Positions 7,968-18,064 of a stretch of DNA of 64,000 bases are shown one piece after another. The stretch spans positions 1,516,501 through 1,580,500 of the forward strand of contig NZ_AP023361.1 in the NCBI RefSeq assembly GCF_014191545.1, in the 5' to 3' direction. Below the pieces are notes generated by a model that worked only from the letters and a program-made list of their open reading frames with translations, ran no database searches and was not told the origin of the DNA. The position numbers and the translations under genes were made by a program. Numbering within the stretch: the first letter of the stretch is position 1; every line of letters begins with the position of its first letter. This stretch comes from Terrihabitans soli. Lineage in GTDB: Bacteria > Pseudomonadota > Alphaproteobacteria > Rhizobiales > Methylopilaceae.

Positions 7968-8855
7968 ATGGGTCTTGCGAGTATGACCGGCTTTGCCCGC
8001 GCCGACGGCGCGATGGCCGGGCTGCGCTGGACGTGGGAGGTCAAGACCGTCAACGGGCGCGGGCTCGATGTGCGGGTGCGCGTGCCGCCGGGGTTCGATG
8101 CGCTTGAGGCTTCGGCACGCGCGGCGATTTCCGCCCGTCTCGTCCGCGGCACCTGCAATGCCAATCTGACCGTCTCGCGCGAAGGCGGCCAGCCGCTGGT
8201 GAAGATCAATGAGCCGGTGCTCGACTCGCTCGTTGCGGCGCTCGATGTCCTGAAGAAGCGCGTCGATGCCACGCCGCCTTCACTCGACGGGCTTCTGGCG
8301 GTCAAGGGTGTGGTCGAGATATCGGAGCCTGAACCCGACGAGGCGGCGCGCGCGGCCGAGCAGGAAGCCATGCTGAAGACGCTCAGCAAGGCGCTCGACC
8401 AGCTGGAAGCCGTGCGCCGCGCCGAGGGCGATGCGCTGGAGCGCGTTCTGAACGAGCGGCTGGAGACCATCGAGAAGTTGACCAAACAGGTCGAGGCGCA
8501 TCCGGCGCGCACGCCGGAAGCCATCAAGGAACGGCTGAAGGAACAGGTGGCGGCGCTGATCGGCGCGGCGCCCATGCTCGATGCCGACCGTCTGCATCAG
8601 GAAGCCGTTCTTCTTGCCACCAAAGCCGATGTCCGCGAAGAGCTCGACCGGCTGTACGCGCATGTCGCCGCCGCTCGTACGCTTTTGAAAGAGGGCAAGG
8701 CTGTCGGCCGCCGCCTCGATTTCCTGGCCCAGGAGTTCGGCCGCGAGTCGAACACGCTGGTGTCGAAATCCAACCATGTGAACCTGACGGCCGCCGGCCT
8801 TGAGCTGAAGACGGTCGTCGAACAATTCCGCGAGCAGGTACAGAACGTCGAATGA
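7968..8855 (+). CDS. yicC: YicC family endoribonuclease-like protein
   Basis: 295 residues beginning MGLASMTGFARADG, the hallmark N-terminus of YicC proteins, and ending with the conserved QEFGRESNTLVSKSN region (DUF1732). E. coli YicC has been linked to RNA degradation and forms a ring-like oligomer; the role here is inferred from family. It overlaps gmk by ATGA (8852-8855), so the two are translationally coupled, as in many Proteobacteria. Confidence 0.9.
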   Translation: MGLASMTGFARADGAMAGLRWTWEVKTVNGRGLDVRVRVPPGFDALEASARAAISARLVRGTCNANLTVSREGGQPLVKINEPVLDSLVAALDVLKKRVDATPPSLDGLLAVKGVVEISEPEPDEAARAAEQEAMLKTLSKALDQLEAVRRAEGDALERVLNERLETIEKLTKQVEAHPARTPEAIKERLKEQVAALIGAAPMLDADRLHQEAVLLATKADVREELDRLYAHVAAARTLLKEGKAVGRRLDFLAQEFGRESNTLVSKSNHVNLTAAGLELKTVVEQFREQVQNVE

Positions 8856-9508
8856 GCGCTTCCAGTAAAATCGTCGACCGCGGCTTCATGCTTGTTGTTT
8901 CCTCGCCCTCCGGCGCAGGCAAGACGACGCTGACGCGCAATCTTCTGCAGGAAGAAAAGGACGACGTGGTGATGTCCGTGTCGGTGACGACGCGGCAGAA
9001 GCGCCCGAGCGAGATCGAAGGCGTGCACTACAATTTCATCACGCAGAAGCGGTTCGACCAGATGCGCGACAATGGCGATCTTCTGGAGCATGCCAAGGTG
9101 CACGATCACTATTACGGCACGCCGCGCGAGCCCGTGGATGCGGCGCTCGCCGCCGGCAAGGACGTTCTGTTCGATATCGATTGGCAAGGCACGCGGCAGC
9201 TGAAGGAAAGCGTGCTTGCGCCCGATGTCGTCACCGTGTTCGTCCTGCCGCCGTCCGCCGCCGAACTGAAAGCACGCCTCGAGCGCCGGGCGGAAGATCC
9301 GGCGGATGTCATCGCGCGCCGTCTGCGCAATGCCGCCGAGGAAATCCCGCACTGGAACGAATATGATTACGTGCTGGTGAACAGCGATCTCGACAAGAGC
9401 TTCATGCGGTTGAGATCGATACTTCAGACGGAGCGGCTGAAGCGCGTGCAGAATGTGCAGACGCTTGTCGATCAGCTTGTTGCGGATCTTGCGAAGCTGA
9501 CCGGCTGA
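8852..9508 (+). CDS. gmk: Guanylate kinase
   Basis: 218 residues. P-loop SSPSGAGKTTL near residues 17-27, the GMP-binding segment TTRQKRPSEIEGVHYNF and the YYGTPREPVD block are all present. It phosphorylates GMP to GDP with ATP, feeding GTP, dGTP and (p)ppGpp pools. The stop codon ends at 9508, directly abutting the convergent rsmA stop at 9509, so there is no intergenic space for a separate terminator. Confidence 0.96.
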   Translation: MSASSKIVDRGFMLVVSSPSGAGKTTLTRNLLQEEKDDVVMSVSVTTRQKRPSEIEGVHYNFITQKRFDQMRDNGDLLEHAKVHDHYYGTPREPVDAALAAGKDVLFDIDWQGTRQLKESVLAPDVVTVFVLPPSAAELKARLERRAEDPADVIARRLRNAAEEIPHWNEYDYVLVNSDLDKSFMRLRSILQTERLKRVQNVQTLVDQLVADLAKLTG

Positions 9509-10357
9509 TCAGCCGCGTTCGGCCGCGAGCGCCCGCGCCAAAGCCGCAAATCCCTTCACATCGATTTCCTCGGCGCGGCGCGTCGGCTCGATGCCGGCAC
9601 TGTCCAGCGCCGCGACAGGATCGCGGAACACGCTCTTCAGGCTTTGCCGCAGCATTTTGCGGCGCTGGCCGAACGCCGCCTGCGTTACGGCTTCGAGGTG
9701 GCGGCCTTCGCAGGGCTCATACTCTGTACGTGGCACAAGATGCACGACCGATGAGGTGACTTTCGGTGGCGGCACGAACGCCGTCGGTGCGACATCGAAC
9801 AATATCTTCGGCTGCGTCCGCCAGCCGGCGAGAACGCCGAGCCGTCCGTAAGCGTCCGAGCCCGGCGCCGCGACAATGCGCTCGGCGACCTCGCGCTGGA
9901 ACATCAAGGTCAGCGATTGCCAGAAGGGCGGCCAGGAATCGGGTGTCAGCCAGCCGACGAGAAGGGCGGTCGCGATATTGTAGGGAAGGTTCGCAACGAT
10001 GCGGACTGGCGCGCCCGACAGATGCAGCGAAAGATCGGCTTCCAGCGCATCGGCTTCCAGGACTTCGAGACGCCCCGGATAACGTGCCGCGACCTCAGTG
10101 AGCGCTGCGATGGCGCGGCTGTCCTTTTCCACGGCGATGACGCGCTGCGCGCCGAGCGCCAGCAGCGCTCGCGTCAGCCCGCCGGGGCCGGGGCCGATCT
10201 CGATGACATCGACACCCTCGAGCTCGCCGGACGCGCGGGCAATGCGCGCCGTGAGATTAAGGTCGAGAAGGAAGTTCTGGCCAAGGCTTTTGCGCGCCGA
10301 AAGCTCGTGGCGGCGAATGACCTCGCGCAGCGGCGGCAGATCGTCGATCGCGCTCAT
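9509..10357 (-). CDS. rsmA: 16S rRNA (adenine1518-N6/adenine1519-N6)-dimethyltransferase
   Basis: 282 residues. QNFLLDLNL opening, SAM-binding [15 protein letters not shown] and the catalytic NLPYNIAT motif define KsgA/RsmA. It dimethylates two adenines in helix 45 of 16S rRNA late in 30S assembly. It is last in the minus-strand run lptF-lptG-lptD-pdxA-rsmA; its ATG overlaps the pdxA stop codon (10354-10357, ATGA). Confidence 0.95.
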   Translation of the reverse strand: MSAIDDLPPLREVIRRHELSARKSLGQNFLLDLNLTARIARASGELEGVDVIEIGPGPGGLTRALLALGAQRVIAVEKDSRAIAALTEVAARYPGRLEVLEADALEADLSLHLSGAPVRIVANLPYNIATALLVGWLTPDSWPPFWQSLTLMFQREVAERIVAAPGSDAYGRLGVLAGWRTQPKILFDVAPTAFVPPPKVTSSVVHLVPRTEYEPCEGRHLEAVTQAAFGQRRKMLRQSLKSVFRDPVAALDSAGIEPTRRAEEIDVKGFAALARALAAERG

Positions 10358-11349
10358 GCGGCGGACAGGCGTTCGGCGAGCTTGATGGCCGCGATCAGAC
10401 TCGAGGCATCGGCTTCGCCTTTGCCGGCGATATCGAAGGCTGTGCCGTGATCGGGCGATGTGCGGACAAAGGGCAGGCCGAGCGTGACGTTCACCGCGCG
10501 GTCGAAGGCGATGGTCTTGATCGGGATCAGCGCCTGATCGTGATACATCGCCAGCGCGGCATCATAGGTTTTGCGTGCCGCGGGATGAAACAGCGTGTCG
10601 GCCGGATAGGGGCCGGAGGCCATGATGCCTTCGGCTCGGAGATCGGCAATGGCGGGCGCGATGATCTTCGCATCTTCGGTGCCGAGCGCACCGTCTTCGC
10701 CGGCATGCGGGTTGAGGCCGGCGAGCGCAAGGCGCGGATGCGGGATGCCGAAGCGCGTCTTGAGATCGTGCGCGGTGATGCGCGCCGTCTCGACGATGAG
10801 ATCGCGCGTCAGCCGCGCCGGAACCTCATGCAACGGAATATGGACCGTGACGGGAACGACGGCGAGTTCCGGTGCCCACAGCATCATCACCGGTCGGAAT
10901 TTTTCTCCGGCATGTTCCTGGGCGAGCGCACCGAGAAATTCGGTGTGGCCGGGATGCGGGAATCCGGCGCGCATCAGCGGCGCCTTGGAGATCGGATTGG
11001 TGACGAGCGCCGAAGCGCGGCCCGTCTGCACAAGTGAAACGCCGCGCCGTATGGATTCAATCACCGCTGGAGCGTCGGCCGCGTTCGGCGTGCCGGGTTC
11101 GGCGACAACCGCCATATCGAGCGGTGCGACCGGCAGCGCCAGCGGGAACATCTCCGCCGCGCGTTCGGGCTCGGTGACCACGATGGGCACCGCATAATCG
11201 AGGTTCTTCGCAAGATGGGCGAGGTGGTCGGGATCGGCCAGCACGAAGAAGGGCGGCAGATCAAACGCGGTGCGGCGCATCCAGGCGAGAAGCGCAAGCT
11301 CCGGGCCGATGCCTGCGGGCTCGCCCATAGTGAGTGCTAGCGGGTTCAT
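10354..11349 (-). CDS. pdxA: 4-hydroxythreonine-4-phosphate dehydrogenase
   Basis: 331 residues from the ATG at 11349 ([17 protein letters not shown], the standard PdxA start); the longer open frame upstream is antisense-like noise inside lptD. Motifs [27 protein letters not shown] and RTSPDHGTA are all present, including the metal-binding histidines. It oxidises 4-phosphohydroxy-L-threonine in the DXP-dependent pyridoxal phosphate pathway. It starts 37 bp after the lptD stop, where surA would normally stand. Confidence 0.95.
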   Translation of the reverse strand: MNPLALTMGEPAGIGPELALLAWMRRTAFDLPPFFVLADPDHLAHLAKNLDYAVPIVVTEPERAAEMFPLALPVAPLDMAVVAEPGTPNAADAPAVIESIRRGVSLVQTGRASALVTNPISKAPLMRAGFPHPGHTEFLGALAQEHAGEKFRPVMMLWAPELAVVPVTVHIPLHEVPARLTRDLIVETARITAHDLKTRFGIPHPRLALAGLNPHAGEDGALGTEDAKIIAPAIADLRAEGIMASGPYPADTLFHPAARKTYDAALAMYHDQALIPIKTIAFDRAVNVTLGLPFVRTSPDHGTAFDIAGKGEADASSLIAAIKLAERLSAA

Positions 11350-11386
11350 ATGCGTCCTGCCGACGGCATGCCGCCATGCGGCGCCA

Positions 11387-13792
11387 CTACGGCGTCGCCG
11401 GCGCGTCGTCCTGGAAGCGGCTGACGTCGAACGAAGTCTGGTACTGGCCGAGCGTGCGCAACGACACGCTGACCATGACTTTGTGCACCGGATCCTCGTT
11501 GCCGTCCTTGTTGAAGTCGACGGAGTAGTAGCCGCCGAAGGTGAAGCACTCGTCCATATAGCCGCCCCCGACCGTGACCTGATCGAAACGGTCGAATTGA
11601 AGGTTATAGCCGGCGGCGCCGACGACGTAATAATTGTCGGTGAGCGAAACGCGTGCCGAACCGACGACGCCTTCGGCGCGCTCGAAGCCGAGTTGCGGCT
11701 GCTCGTCGTAATTGCCGTAGATGATCGACGCCGAGACGGGGCCTTGCTTGAAGCTCGTTTCGATCTCAAGCGCGTTCAGATTGTTCGCGTCCTCGTCGAA
11801 ACGCGTGCGCGTCGACATCGACCAGTTGGGATGGAACTTCAGATAGGCGCTGGCGACGTAATCCGAGCGGTCCGTCTCCAGACCGGAATTGATGCCGGTG
11901 CCTGCGAGATCGGCTTCGGCAAACGAGTTCTTGCCGAAAAGATGATAGGACTGGCCGAACATCAGCTGAGTGAAGCCGCCATTGGCGAAGTTGAGCGTGT
12001 ACTGCAGACCGACATTGGCGCGGCTGCCGCCTTCGATGCGGTCATAGCCGGAGAACTTGTCCCAGGCGAACAGCGTCGAGGTGTCGAAGAACAGGCTCTG
12101 CGCATCCTCGTTCGGGATATTGCCGATTTCCTGCTCGTCCGGGCGGATGATGATCTGGGCGATCGGCTCGAGAATGTGGGTGCCGATGCTGGATTCGGCG
12201 ACAAACGGATAGCGGTATTCGAGACCCGCCCCGACCATGCCGCGCGCGAGATATTCGTCATCGGTGCTCATCAGCCCGGCGAGGTTCGGGTTCTCTTCGG
12301 CGTTGGTGTAGATCACATCGCCACGTGCATAGGCGAAGGGTGTCCAGACCTGGCCGACGGGATCGATGAACTGGCGCCGCCAGCTGGTGTCGGCTGAGAA
12401 GCGCGAATAGACGCCGCCGACGCCCGGCACGAGACAGTCGCTCGAGAAGGTGTCGCAGCTCAGATTGACGCCTTCAATGACATCGGGGTTCGAATTGCCC
12501 GGCGTGGCCGGTTCGAAATCGGTATCGCGGCGCCAGGTGTTCGTCATGTTGAGATTGAACGCGACCTCGCCGCCCAGAACCGGTTTGTCGTGAACGTAAT
12601 TGTAGTCGAACACGCCGGCGACCGGGAGCTCGTCCTGATCGTCGTCCGCCGACAGGCCGTAATAGTGATAGGCGCGCGCCTCGAAGTAATTACGCTCGCC
12701 GATGCCGGTGAGGTGCACGGTCGAGATCGCTTCCGACCAGTTCTTGCCCCACATGTCGTAATCGTCGAGGAAATATTTGTCGGACAGAAGGTGCGCGTTC
12801 CAGCCCCAGGTCCAGTTGTTGTTGATGCGGAAGTCGCCGCGCGTCGTGATCGCGCCGCGGAAATCCTCCTGCTGGTCCGATGTCGGGAAGAGATCGGGGC
12901 TCGATTGATGCAGGCCGGCGGCGCGGATCGAGTACGCGCCGTTCATCACGCGATGGCGGAATTCGACATCGCCCATAATGCCCTGATCGGTCAGGAAGGC
13001 CGGTGCGAGCGTCACGTCCATATTGGGCTTCACCGCCCAGAAATACGGAGCCTTCACGCCGAACCCATATTCGGTCGAAGCCATATAGCTCGGCATCAGG
13101 AAGCCGGACTTGCGCTTCACCGTCGAGTCGGCGTGCGAGAAGAACGGCAGCCAGGCGATCGGCTTGCCGAAGAACTCAAGCCGCGCATCCTCGTAGTGCA
13201 CCATTTTGGTGCCCTGGTCGTGGATGATGCGCGCCGCCTTGACCTGCCAGAGCGGCGGCTTGTTGGGGTTTTCGCGGCAGGGTTCGCACGCCGTGTAGAC
13301 GCCTTTTTCGAACACGACGACATTGCCGCCGGTGCGCGTGGCCTTCGCCGCTGCAAAGCGCGTCTTGTCGGCGCCTTCGACTAGGAGCGACTGCACGAAG
13401 CCGTCACGGAAGTCGTCGGTCAGCACCATGTGCTCGGACTGATAGACATTGCCGTCGTCATTGAGGCGGACATTGCCGTAGGCGAAGACCTGCCCAGTGT
13501 TCTGGTCGTAGACGACGCGATCGGCTTCAAGGGTCGATTGGCCGTAATAGAGCTTCACGCGGCCGACGGCTGAGGCCGTGTTGCGGACGTCGTCGTAGAC
13601 GACCTCATCGGCCGTCACGAACATCTTCTTCTCACCGGTGGGACCGGGTGAAAGCAGGCCGTTGGGAGCCGGAGAAATCTGGGCGTAAGCTGTTGAAGTG
13701 GCGCCTGAAAGAAGGACGAGCGAAAGGGTTGCCGCGCAAGCTCCCGCTTGGCCAGCCCTCAACGCTTGGGCAAGAAGGCGAACGACCTTCAC
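11387..13792 (-). CDS. lptD: LPS-assembly protein, outer membrane
   Basis: 801 residues with a signal peptide cleaved around residue 38 (SGATSTAYAQ). An N-terminal OstA/LptA-like beta-jellyroll (about 55-200) contains EADRVVYDQNTGQVFAYGNV; the rest is a long beta-barrel rich in aromatic alternating strands. With the lipoprotein LptE it inserts LPS into the outer leaflet. Cysteines are at 169 and 172 (CEPC), 446, 453 and 749, which differs from the four-Cys pattern of E. coli LptD. Its start overlaps the lptG stop by ATGA (13789-13792). Confidence 0.93.
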   Translation of the reverse strand: MKVVRLLAQALRAGQAGACAATLSLVLLSGATSTAYAQISPAPNGLLSPGPTGEKKMFVTADEVVYDDVRNTASAVGRVKLYYGQSTLEADRVVYDQNTGQVFAYGNVRLNDDGNVYQSEHMVLTDDFRDGFVQSLLVEGADKTRFAAAKATRTGGNVVVFEKGVYTACEPCRENPNKPPLWQVKAARIIHDQGTKMVHYEDARLEFFGKPIAWLPFFSHADSTVKRKSGFLMPSYMASTEYGFGVKAPYFWAVKPNMDVTLAPAFLTDQGIMGDVEFRHRVMNGAYSIRAAGLHQSSPDLFPTSDQQEDFRGAITTRGDFRINNNWTWGWNAHLLSDKYFLDDYDMWGKNWSEAISTVHLTGIGERNYFEARAYHYYGLSADDDQDELPVAGVFDYNYVHDKPVLGGEVAFNLNMTNTWRRDTDFEPATPGNSNPDVIEGVNLSCDTFSSDCLVPGVGGVYSRFSADTSWRRQFIDPVGQVWTPFAYARGDVIYTNAEENPNLAGLMSTDDEYLARGMVGAGLEYRYPFVAESSIGTHILEPIAQIIIRPDEQEIGNIPNEDAQSLFFDTSTLFAWDKFSGYDRIEGGSRANVGLQYTLNFANGGFTQLMFGQSYHLFGKNSFAEADLAGTGINSGLETDRSDYVASAYLKFHPNWSMSTRTRFDEDANNLNALEIETSFKQGPVSASIIYGNYDEQPQLGFERAEGVVGSARVSLTDNYYVVGAAGYNLQFDRFDQVTVGGGYMDECFTFGGYYSVDFNKDGNEDPVHKVMVSVSLRTLGQYQTSFDVSRFQDDAPATP

Positions 13793-14883
13793 CCATCCTC
13801 CTGGTACAATAGTACCGTCACACTCAACAAAACGCCGACGATAGGGGGAGACCAGGCCGCAATCAGCGGTGTGATGAAACCTGCGGCCCCCAAATCCCCG
13901 GCCATTTCACTGCCAACATAAAGCACGAAGCCCGCTATCACGCCACCGAGAATCGCCCTCGGAACCCCCCCGAGACGGGTGAAGCCGAGCGACACTGCGG
14001 CGGCGATTAGCACCATGCTCACATAGAGCAGCGGACGGGCAATAAGTGTTTGATATTGAAGCTGGAACTTGTCCGTCCGGATGCCCGATTGCTGCCATTG
14101 CGCGATGACGGCGGGCAATTGCCAGAACGAGATGGTTTCGGGCGCGGCGATGGTCTCGGCGACCTGCTCGCTCGTGAGGTTCGTGTTTAGCCTATAAATA
14201 TCGAGGGATTCCGGTGGCGAGCCGTACCGCGTGACCCTGGCGCCACGCATCTCCCAAAATCCTTCCCGGAACTCGGCATGGGTGGCGTCCACGCGCTCCT
14301 TGAGGCTCCCGTTCCGGTCGAAAATGAAGGCGGTTACGCCCGTCAGCGTGTGTCCGCGGTTCGCCGATTCGCTCGCCCTTATGATCGACGAGTCGTCGAA
14401 GCCCTGCTGGCGGATCCATTTCGGCCCGCCGCTGTCCTTCCAGTCCGAGTAAAGCTCGGCTCGCCGGTTGCCGGCATTCTCCTTCAGCCAGGTCGAGGCG
14501 GGATTGTAGATGGCGGTCACCGCCATCCCGAGCAGGGCCGCTGTGAGGAGGGCGGGCGCCAGCATCTGCCAGATCGACACGCCGGTCGCGCGGGCGACGA
14601 CGAGCTCGAGCTTGCGTGACAGCGTGACGAAGGCCGCAATCGAGGCGAACAGAACCGTGAAGGGAAAAATCTCCTCGGTCATCAGCGGCGTGCGCTGCAG
14701 ACTCAGAAGCACGATGTCGAAAACCGAAACTTTTGAGCCGACCCCCGCTTCCTGCAGAAGATCAATGAAATCGACGAGGAACAGCAGCGTGAAGATCACC
14801 GCATAGGTGAACAGGATCGAGGTGATCAGCCGGCGCGCGATATAGCGCGACAGGATGGGCGGCATGGTCGCATCGCCGATCAT
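13789..14883 (-). CDS. lptG: LPS export ABC transporter permease LptG
   Basis: 364 residues, YjgP/YjgQ family: three membrane helices at the N-terminus, a periplasmic jellyroll, three at the C-terminus. With LptF and LptB it extracts LPS from the inner membrane and pushes it along the Lpt bridge. Calling it LptG rather than LptF rests on position: it is the second permease gene and sits next to lptD, the usual order. It overlaps both neighbours by ATGA. Confidence 0.92.
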   Translation of the reverse strand: MIGDATMPPILSRYIARRLITSILFTYAVIFTLLFLVDFIDLLQEAGVGSKVSVFDIVLLSLQRTPLMTEEIFPFTVLFASIAAFVTLSRKLELVVARATGVSIWQMLAPALLTAALLGMAVTAIYNPASTWLKENAGNRRAELYSDWKDSGGPKWIRQQGFDDSSIIRASESANRGHTLTGVTAFIFDRNGSLKERVDATHAEFREGFWEMRGARVTRYGSPPESLDIYRLNTNLTSEQVAETIAAPETISFWQLPAVIAQWQQSGIRTDKFQLQYQTLIARPLLYVSMVLIAAAVSLGFTRLGGVPRAILGGVIAGFVLYVGSEMAGDLGAAGFITPLIAAWSPPIVGVLLSVTVLLYQEDG

Positions 14884-15995
14884 GCTTGCCTCGGCCGCCG
14901 CGGCATGTTGCGGATCATGAAGCTAGGTCTGCCAAGCGCATAGGCAAGGCAGATGAAACTGACGGCGACGGGAAGTCCGTACAAGGGCAAGATCGCCCAA
15001 TCCTGGTTCTTCATCAAATTGACCATGCCGAGCCCCGCGACCTGCAGCGCAAAGATCGCGATGATCGCCAGGACGATCGATGCGAAGCGGCTCTGCCGCG
15101 TCGTGTGAGGCCGCCCAAGCGCCGCAAAAGCGATGCACATGAAGGCCAGCGGATAGAGCGGATTGACGAGCCGCTCATGCAGCTCCGCGCGCAGTCTTTT
15201 GCGCGCACGCTCATCCGCGGGCTTCGGATTCCATAGTTCCGACAGATAAAGCTCGCGCGGCCTGTAACTGATGGTGATGTCGCGTTCGGTCAGCGGCGAC
15301 AGATCGAAAGCGTAGCGGTCGAAGACGATCAATGATGCTTCGGTGTCGCGCTTTCGCTTGCGCTGCAGCGCGCCTTTTTCCAGCACAAGGAACGTGCCGC
15401 CGTCATTGCGCAGGATCTGTCCGCGTTCGGCGGTATAGACGAGGTTCTCCGCAGCGTTGCGGCTGTCGTCGATCAGAATGCCCGTCAGTGCCGCACCCTG
15501 ATCGCGGCGGCGGATATGGATGGTCAGATCCTTGTCGAGCTCGGTGAACTCGCCTTCGCGCAGAATGTTGACGACGACATCGGTGCGGATCTTGGTGAGA
15601 AGCTCGCGCGCGACGCGCAGCGTTTCTGGAATGGCCGAGAGGCTCAGCGCGCCGACGACAAGGCTGACCACGATGGTCAGCAGAAGAAACGGCCGCAGCA
15701 ATTGCCACGGATTGAACCCTGCCGCGCTGATGGCGGCGAGCTCTGAGTCGTTGTTTAGCCGGTTGAGCGTGAAGACGACCGCCCCGAACAGAGCAAGCGG
15801 TGCGACCAAGAGGGCAAAGCTCGGCACGCCCAGAAGCGTGACCATGAGGAAGGTCCAGAAGGACTGGCCGGAGGATGTGATAATGTCGAATTTACGCAGG
15901 GTCTGCGATAGCCACACGACCGCCGTGACCGCACATAGGCTGGCCACGAACGCCGTTGCGGCGGATCGCAGGATGTAGCGTTCGAGTGCGCCCAT
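14880..15995 (-). CDS. lptF: LPS export ABC transporter permease LptF
   Basis: 371 residues, same YjgP/YjgQ fold as its neighbour, opening MGALERYILRSAATAFVASL with RRLNNDSEL-like TLNRLNNDSELAAISAAG, the cytoplasmic coupling-helix region typical of LptF/G. Six membrane segments flank a periplasmic domain. First gene of the minus-strand LPS export operon; divergent from pepA with 116 bp between the start codons. Confidence 0.92.
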   Translation of the reverse strand: MGALERYILRSAATAFVASLCAVTAVVWLSQTLRKFDIITSSGQSFWTFLMVTLLGVPSFALLVAPLALFGAVVFTLNRLNNDSELAAISAAGFNPWQLLRPFLLLTIVVSLVVGALSLSAIPETLRVARELLTKIRTDVVVNILREGEFTELDKDLTIHIRRRDQGAALTGILIDDSRNAAENLVYTAERGQILRNDGGTFLVLEKGALQRKRKRDTEASLIVFDRYAFDLSPLTERDITISYRPRELYLSELWNPKPADERARKRLRAELHERLVNPLYPLAFMCIAFAALGRPHTTRQSRFASIVLAIIAIFALQVAGLGMVNLMKNQDWAILPLYGLPVAVSFICLAYALGRPSFMIRNMPRRPRQA

Positions 15996-16066
15996 GATGT
16001 CCCGCCGCAGTTCTAACGCAACGGCTTTGCGTAAATTGTGGCGTTTGTCTTAAGAAATCAGCAACA

Positions 16067-16087
16067 AGGCCGGCTCACAGCCGGCCT
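16067..16087 (+). promoter_or_regulatory. Hairpin in the pepA 5' region
   Basis: A perfect 9-bp stem AGGCCGGCT / AGCCGGCCT with a 3-nt loop ends 24 bp before the pepA ATG and just before its ribosome site (CTGGAG, 16094-16099). It may act on pepA translation or be an operator in the lptF/pepA divergent region. No protein is known to me to bind it. Confidence 0.35.
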
Positions 16088-16111
16088 CGTCACCTGGAGT
16101 TTATACCCCCA

Positions 16112-17608
16112 ATGGCTTTGACCCCGAAAATAGCTTTTCCCAAGACCTCCCTCCCGTCCGGCGGCACCGCCGTCGTCCTGACCGACAGCCGTCTCGGCTT
16201 CTCCGGCAACGCCAAAAAGCTCGTCGGCAAGGTGAAGGGCTTCGACAAAATCGCCAAGGCGGCAAAGTTCGCGGGCAAGGCCGGAACAACGCTCGATCTG
16301 GTTGCGCCGGCGGGAATCGATCTCGACCGGCTGATTGTGTTCGGCCTTGGGCGCGGCGAGGGGGATCCGGCGACGGAATGGGTGAAGACGGGCGGCCAGG
16401 TGCTGGGGAAGGTCGGCAAGACAGCCAAGGTGACCATCCTTGTCGATGTGCCGCCGGGCCTCGATGACGATCCGACCAACGCGGCGGTCGATATGGCGCT
16501 TGGCGCGCGTCTGCGCGCCTACTCCTTCGACCGCTACAAGACCAAGAAGAAGCCCGATGACGAGGACAATGGCGCGGCCAATATTGCCTTCGCCGTTGCC
16601 GACGATGCCGCCGCGAAGAAAGCCTGGAAGGCGCACCTTGCTTTGGCCGAGGGCGTCGACATCGCCCGCGATCTCGTCAACGAGCCGTCGAACATTCTCT
16701 ACCCGGAAGAATTCGCCAAGCGCGCGGCCAAGCTCGTCGATGACGGCGTTCAGGTCGAAATTCTCGACGAAAAGGCGCTGAAGAAACTCGGCATGGGCGC
16801 GCTGCTCGGCGTCGGCCAAGGCTCGGAAAAGGAAAGCCGCGTCGTTGTCATGCGCTGGAACGGCGGCCCGAAAACGCAAAAGCCCGTCGCCTTTATCGGC
16901 AAGGGCGTGACCTTCGACACCGGCGGTATTTCCATCAAGCCCGCCGGCAGCATGGAAGACATGAAGGGCGATATGGCGGGCGCTGCCTGCGTCACCGGCC
17001 TCATGCACACGCTTGCTTCGCGCAAAGCCAAAGTGAACGCGGTCGGCGTCATCGGCCTTGCCGAAAACATGCCGGACGGCAATGCGCAGCGGCCGGGCGA
17101 CATCGTCACATCCATGTCCGGACAGACGATCGAAATCATCAACACCGATGCCGAAGGACGCCTCGTTCTCGGCGATGTGCTCTGGTACACGCAGGATCGT
17201 TTCAAGCCGCAATTCATGGTCAATCTGGCGACTCTGACCGGCGCGATCCTTGTTGCGCTCGGCCAGGAATATGCGGGCCTGTTCTCCAACAACAATGATC
17301 TCTCGGATCGTCTCACGGCCTCGGGCGTTGCGACCGGCGAGCGCGTATGGCGCCTGCCGCTCGATCCCGCTTACGACAAGATGATCGACTCGAAATTCGC
17401 CGATATGAAAAACACCGGCGGCCGTTTCGGCGGCTCGATTACGGCGGCGCAGTTCCTGCAGCGCTTCGTCAACGGCACGCCCTGGGCGCATCTCGACATC
17501 GCCGGCACGGGTATGGGCTCGCTGCAGAACGACATCAACAAGAGCTGGGGTTCGGGCTGGGGCGTGCGACTGCTCGACCGTCTCGTGGCGGACTATTACG
17601 AGCAGTAA
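16112..17608 (+). CDS. pepA: Leucyl aminopeptidase (M17, PepA/CarP type)
   Basis: 498 residues. The M17 di-metal site is complete: Lys264 and Asp269 in [10 protein letters not shown], Asp287 in GDMAG, and Asp346, Glu348, Arg350 in NTDAEGR. It removes N-terminal residues from peptides in the cytoplasm. E. coli PepA also binds DNA in Xer recombination and carAB control; whether this one does cannot be read from sequence. holC follows after 6 bp, as in many Proteobacteria, where pepA-holC is a conserved pair. Confidence 0.95.
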   Translation: MALTPKIAFPKTSLPSGGTAVVLTDSRLGFSGNAKKLVGKVKGFDKIAKAAKFAGKAGTTLDLVAPAGIDLDRLIVFGLGRGEGDPATEWVKTGGQVLGKVGKTAKVTILVDVPPGLDDDPTNAAVDMALGARLRAYSFDRYKTKKKPDDEDNGAANIAFAVADDAAAKKAWKAHLALAEGVDIARDLVNEPSNILYPEEFAKRAAKLVDDGVQVEILDEKALKKLGMGALLGVGQGSEKESRVVVMRWNGGPKTQKPVAFIGKGVTFDTGGISIKPAGSMEDMKGDMAGAACVTGLMHTLASRKAKVNAVGVIGLAENMPDGNAQRPGDIVTSMSGQTIEIINTDAEGRLVLGDVLWYTQDRFKPQFMVNLATLTGAILVALGQEYAGLFSNNNDLSDRLTASGVATGERVWRLPLDPAYDKMIDSKFADMKNTGGRFGGSITAAQFLQRFVNGTPWAHLDIAGTGMGSLQNDINKSWGSGWGVRLLDRLVADYYEQ

Positions 17609-17614
17609 GCACAC

Positions 17615-18064
17615 ATGGCGGAAGTCCTCTTCTACCACCTTCAAAACCAGCCGCTCGAGCGCGTTCTGCCGGTTCTTCTGGGCAAATGCCTCGAGCGCGG
17701 CTGGAAGGTCGTCGTGCAGGCGGAAACGCAAGAGCGCGTCAAAGCGCTCGACGATGCGCTGTGGACCTTTGCCGATGAAAGCTTCCTGCCGCACGGCACC
17801 GTCGAAGACGGCACGCCGGAAACCCAGCCGATCCTGCTGACGACCACGGATTCAAATCCGAACGCGGCGGAAGTGCGCGTGCTCGTCGAAGGCGCAGCAG
17901 GACCCGATCTTGCGGAATATGCTCGTGCGCTCGTTCTGTTCGACGGCGGCAATGACGATGCTCTGGCGCGCGAGCGCGAGCGCTGGAAAGAGCTGAAAGC
18001 TGCCGGCCATCAGGTGACCTATTGGCAGCAGGACGATAATGGCCGCTGGGAGAAGAAGGCTTAA
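17615..18064 (+). CDS. holC: DNA polymerase III subunit chi
   Basis: 149 residues, HolC family: MAEVLFYHLQNQPLERVLPVLLGKCLERGWKV then DALWTFADESFLPHG, the two signature blocks. Chi links the clamp loader to single-stranded DNA-binding protein and aids primer hand-off. The pepA-holC linkage supports the call. Its TAA stop overlaps the stop codon of the convergent DUF1801 gene (TTAA at 18061-18064). Confidence 0.92.
   Translation: MAEVLFYHLQNQPLERVLPVLLGKCLERGWKVVVQAETQERVKALDDALWTFADESFLPHGTVEDGTPETQPILLTTTDSNPNAAEVRVLVEGAAGPDLAEYARALVLFDGGNDDALARERERWKELKAAGHQVTYWQQDDNGRWEKKA

Noticed and set aside
16058-17794. A 578-codon open frame on the minus strand over pepA and holC
   Set aside because: Antisense shadow of pepA, with no recognisable domain and unnatural composition.
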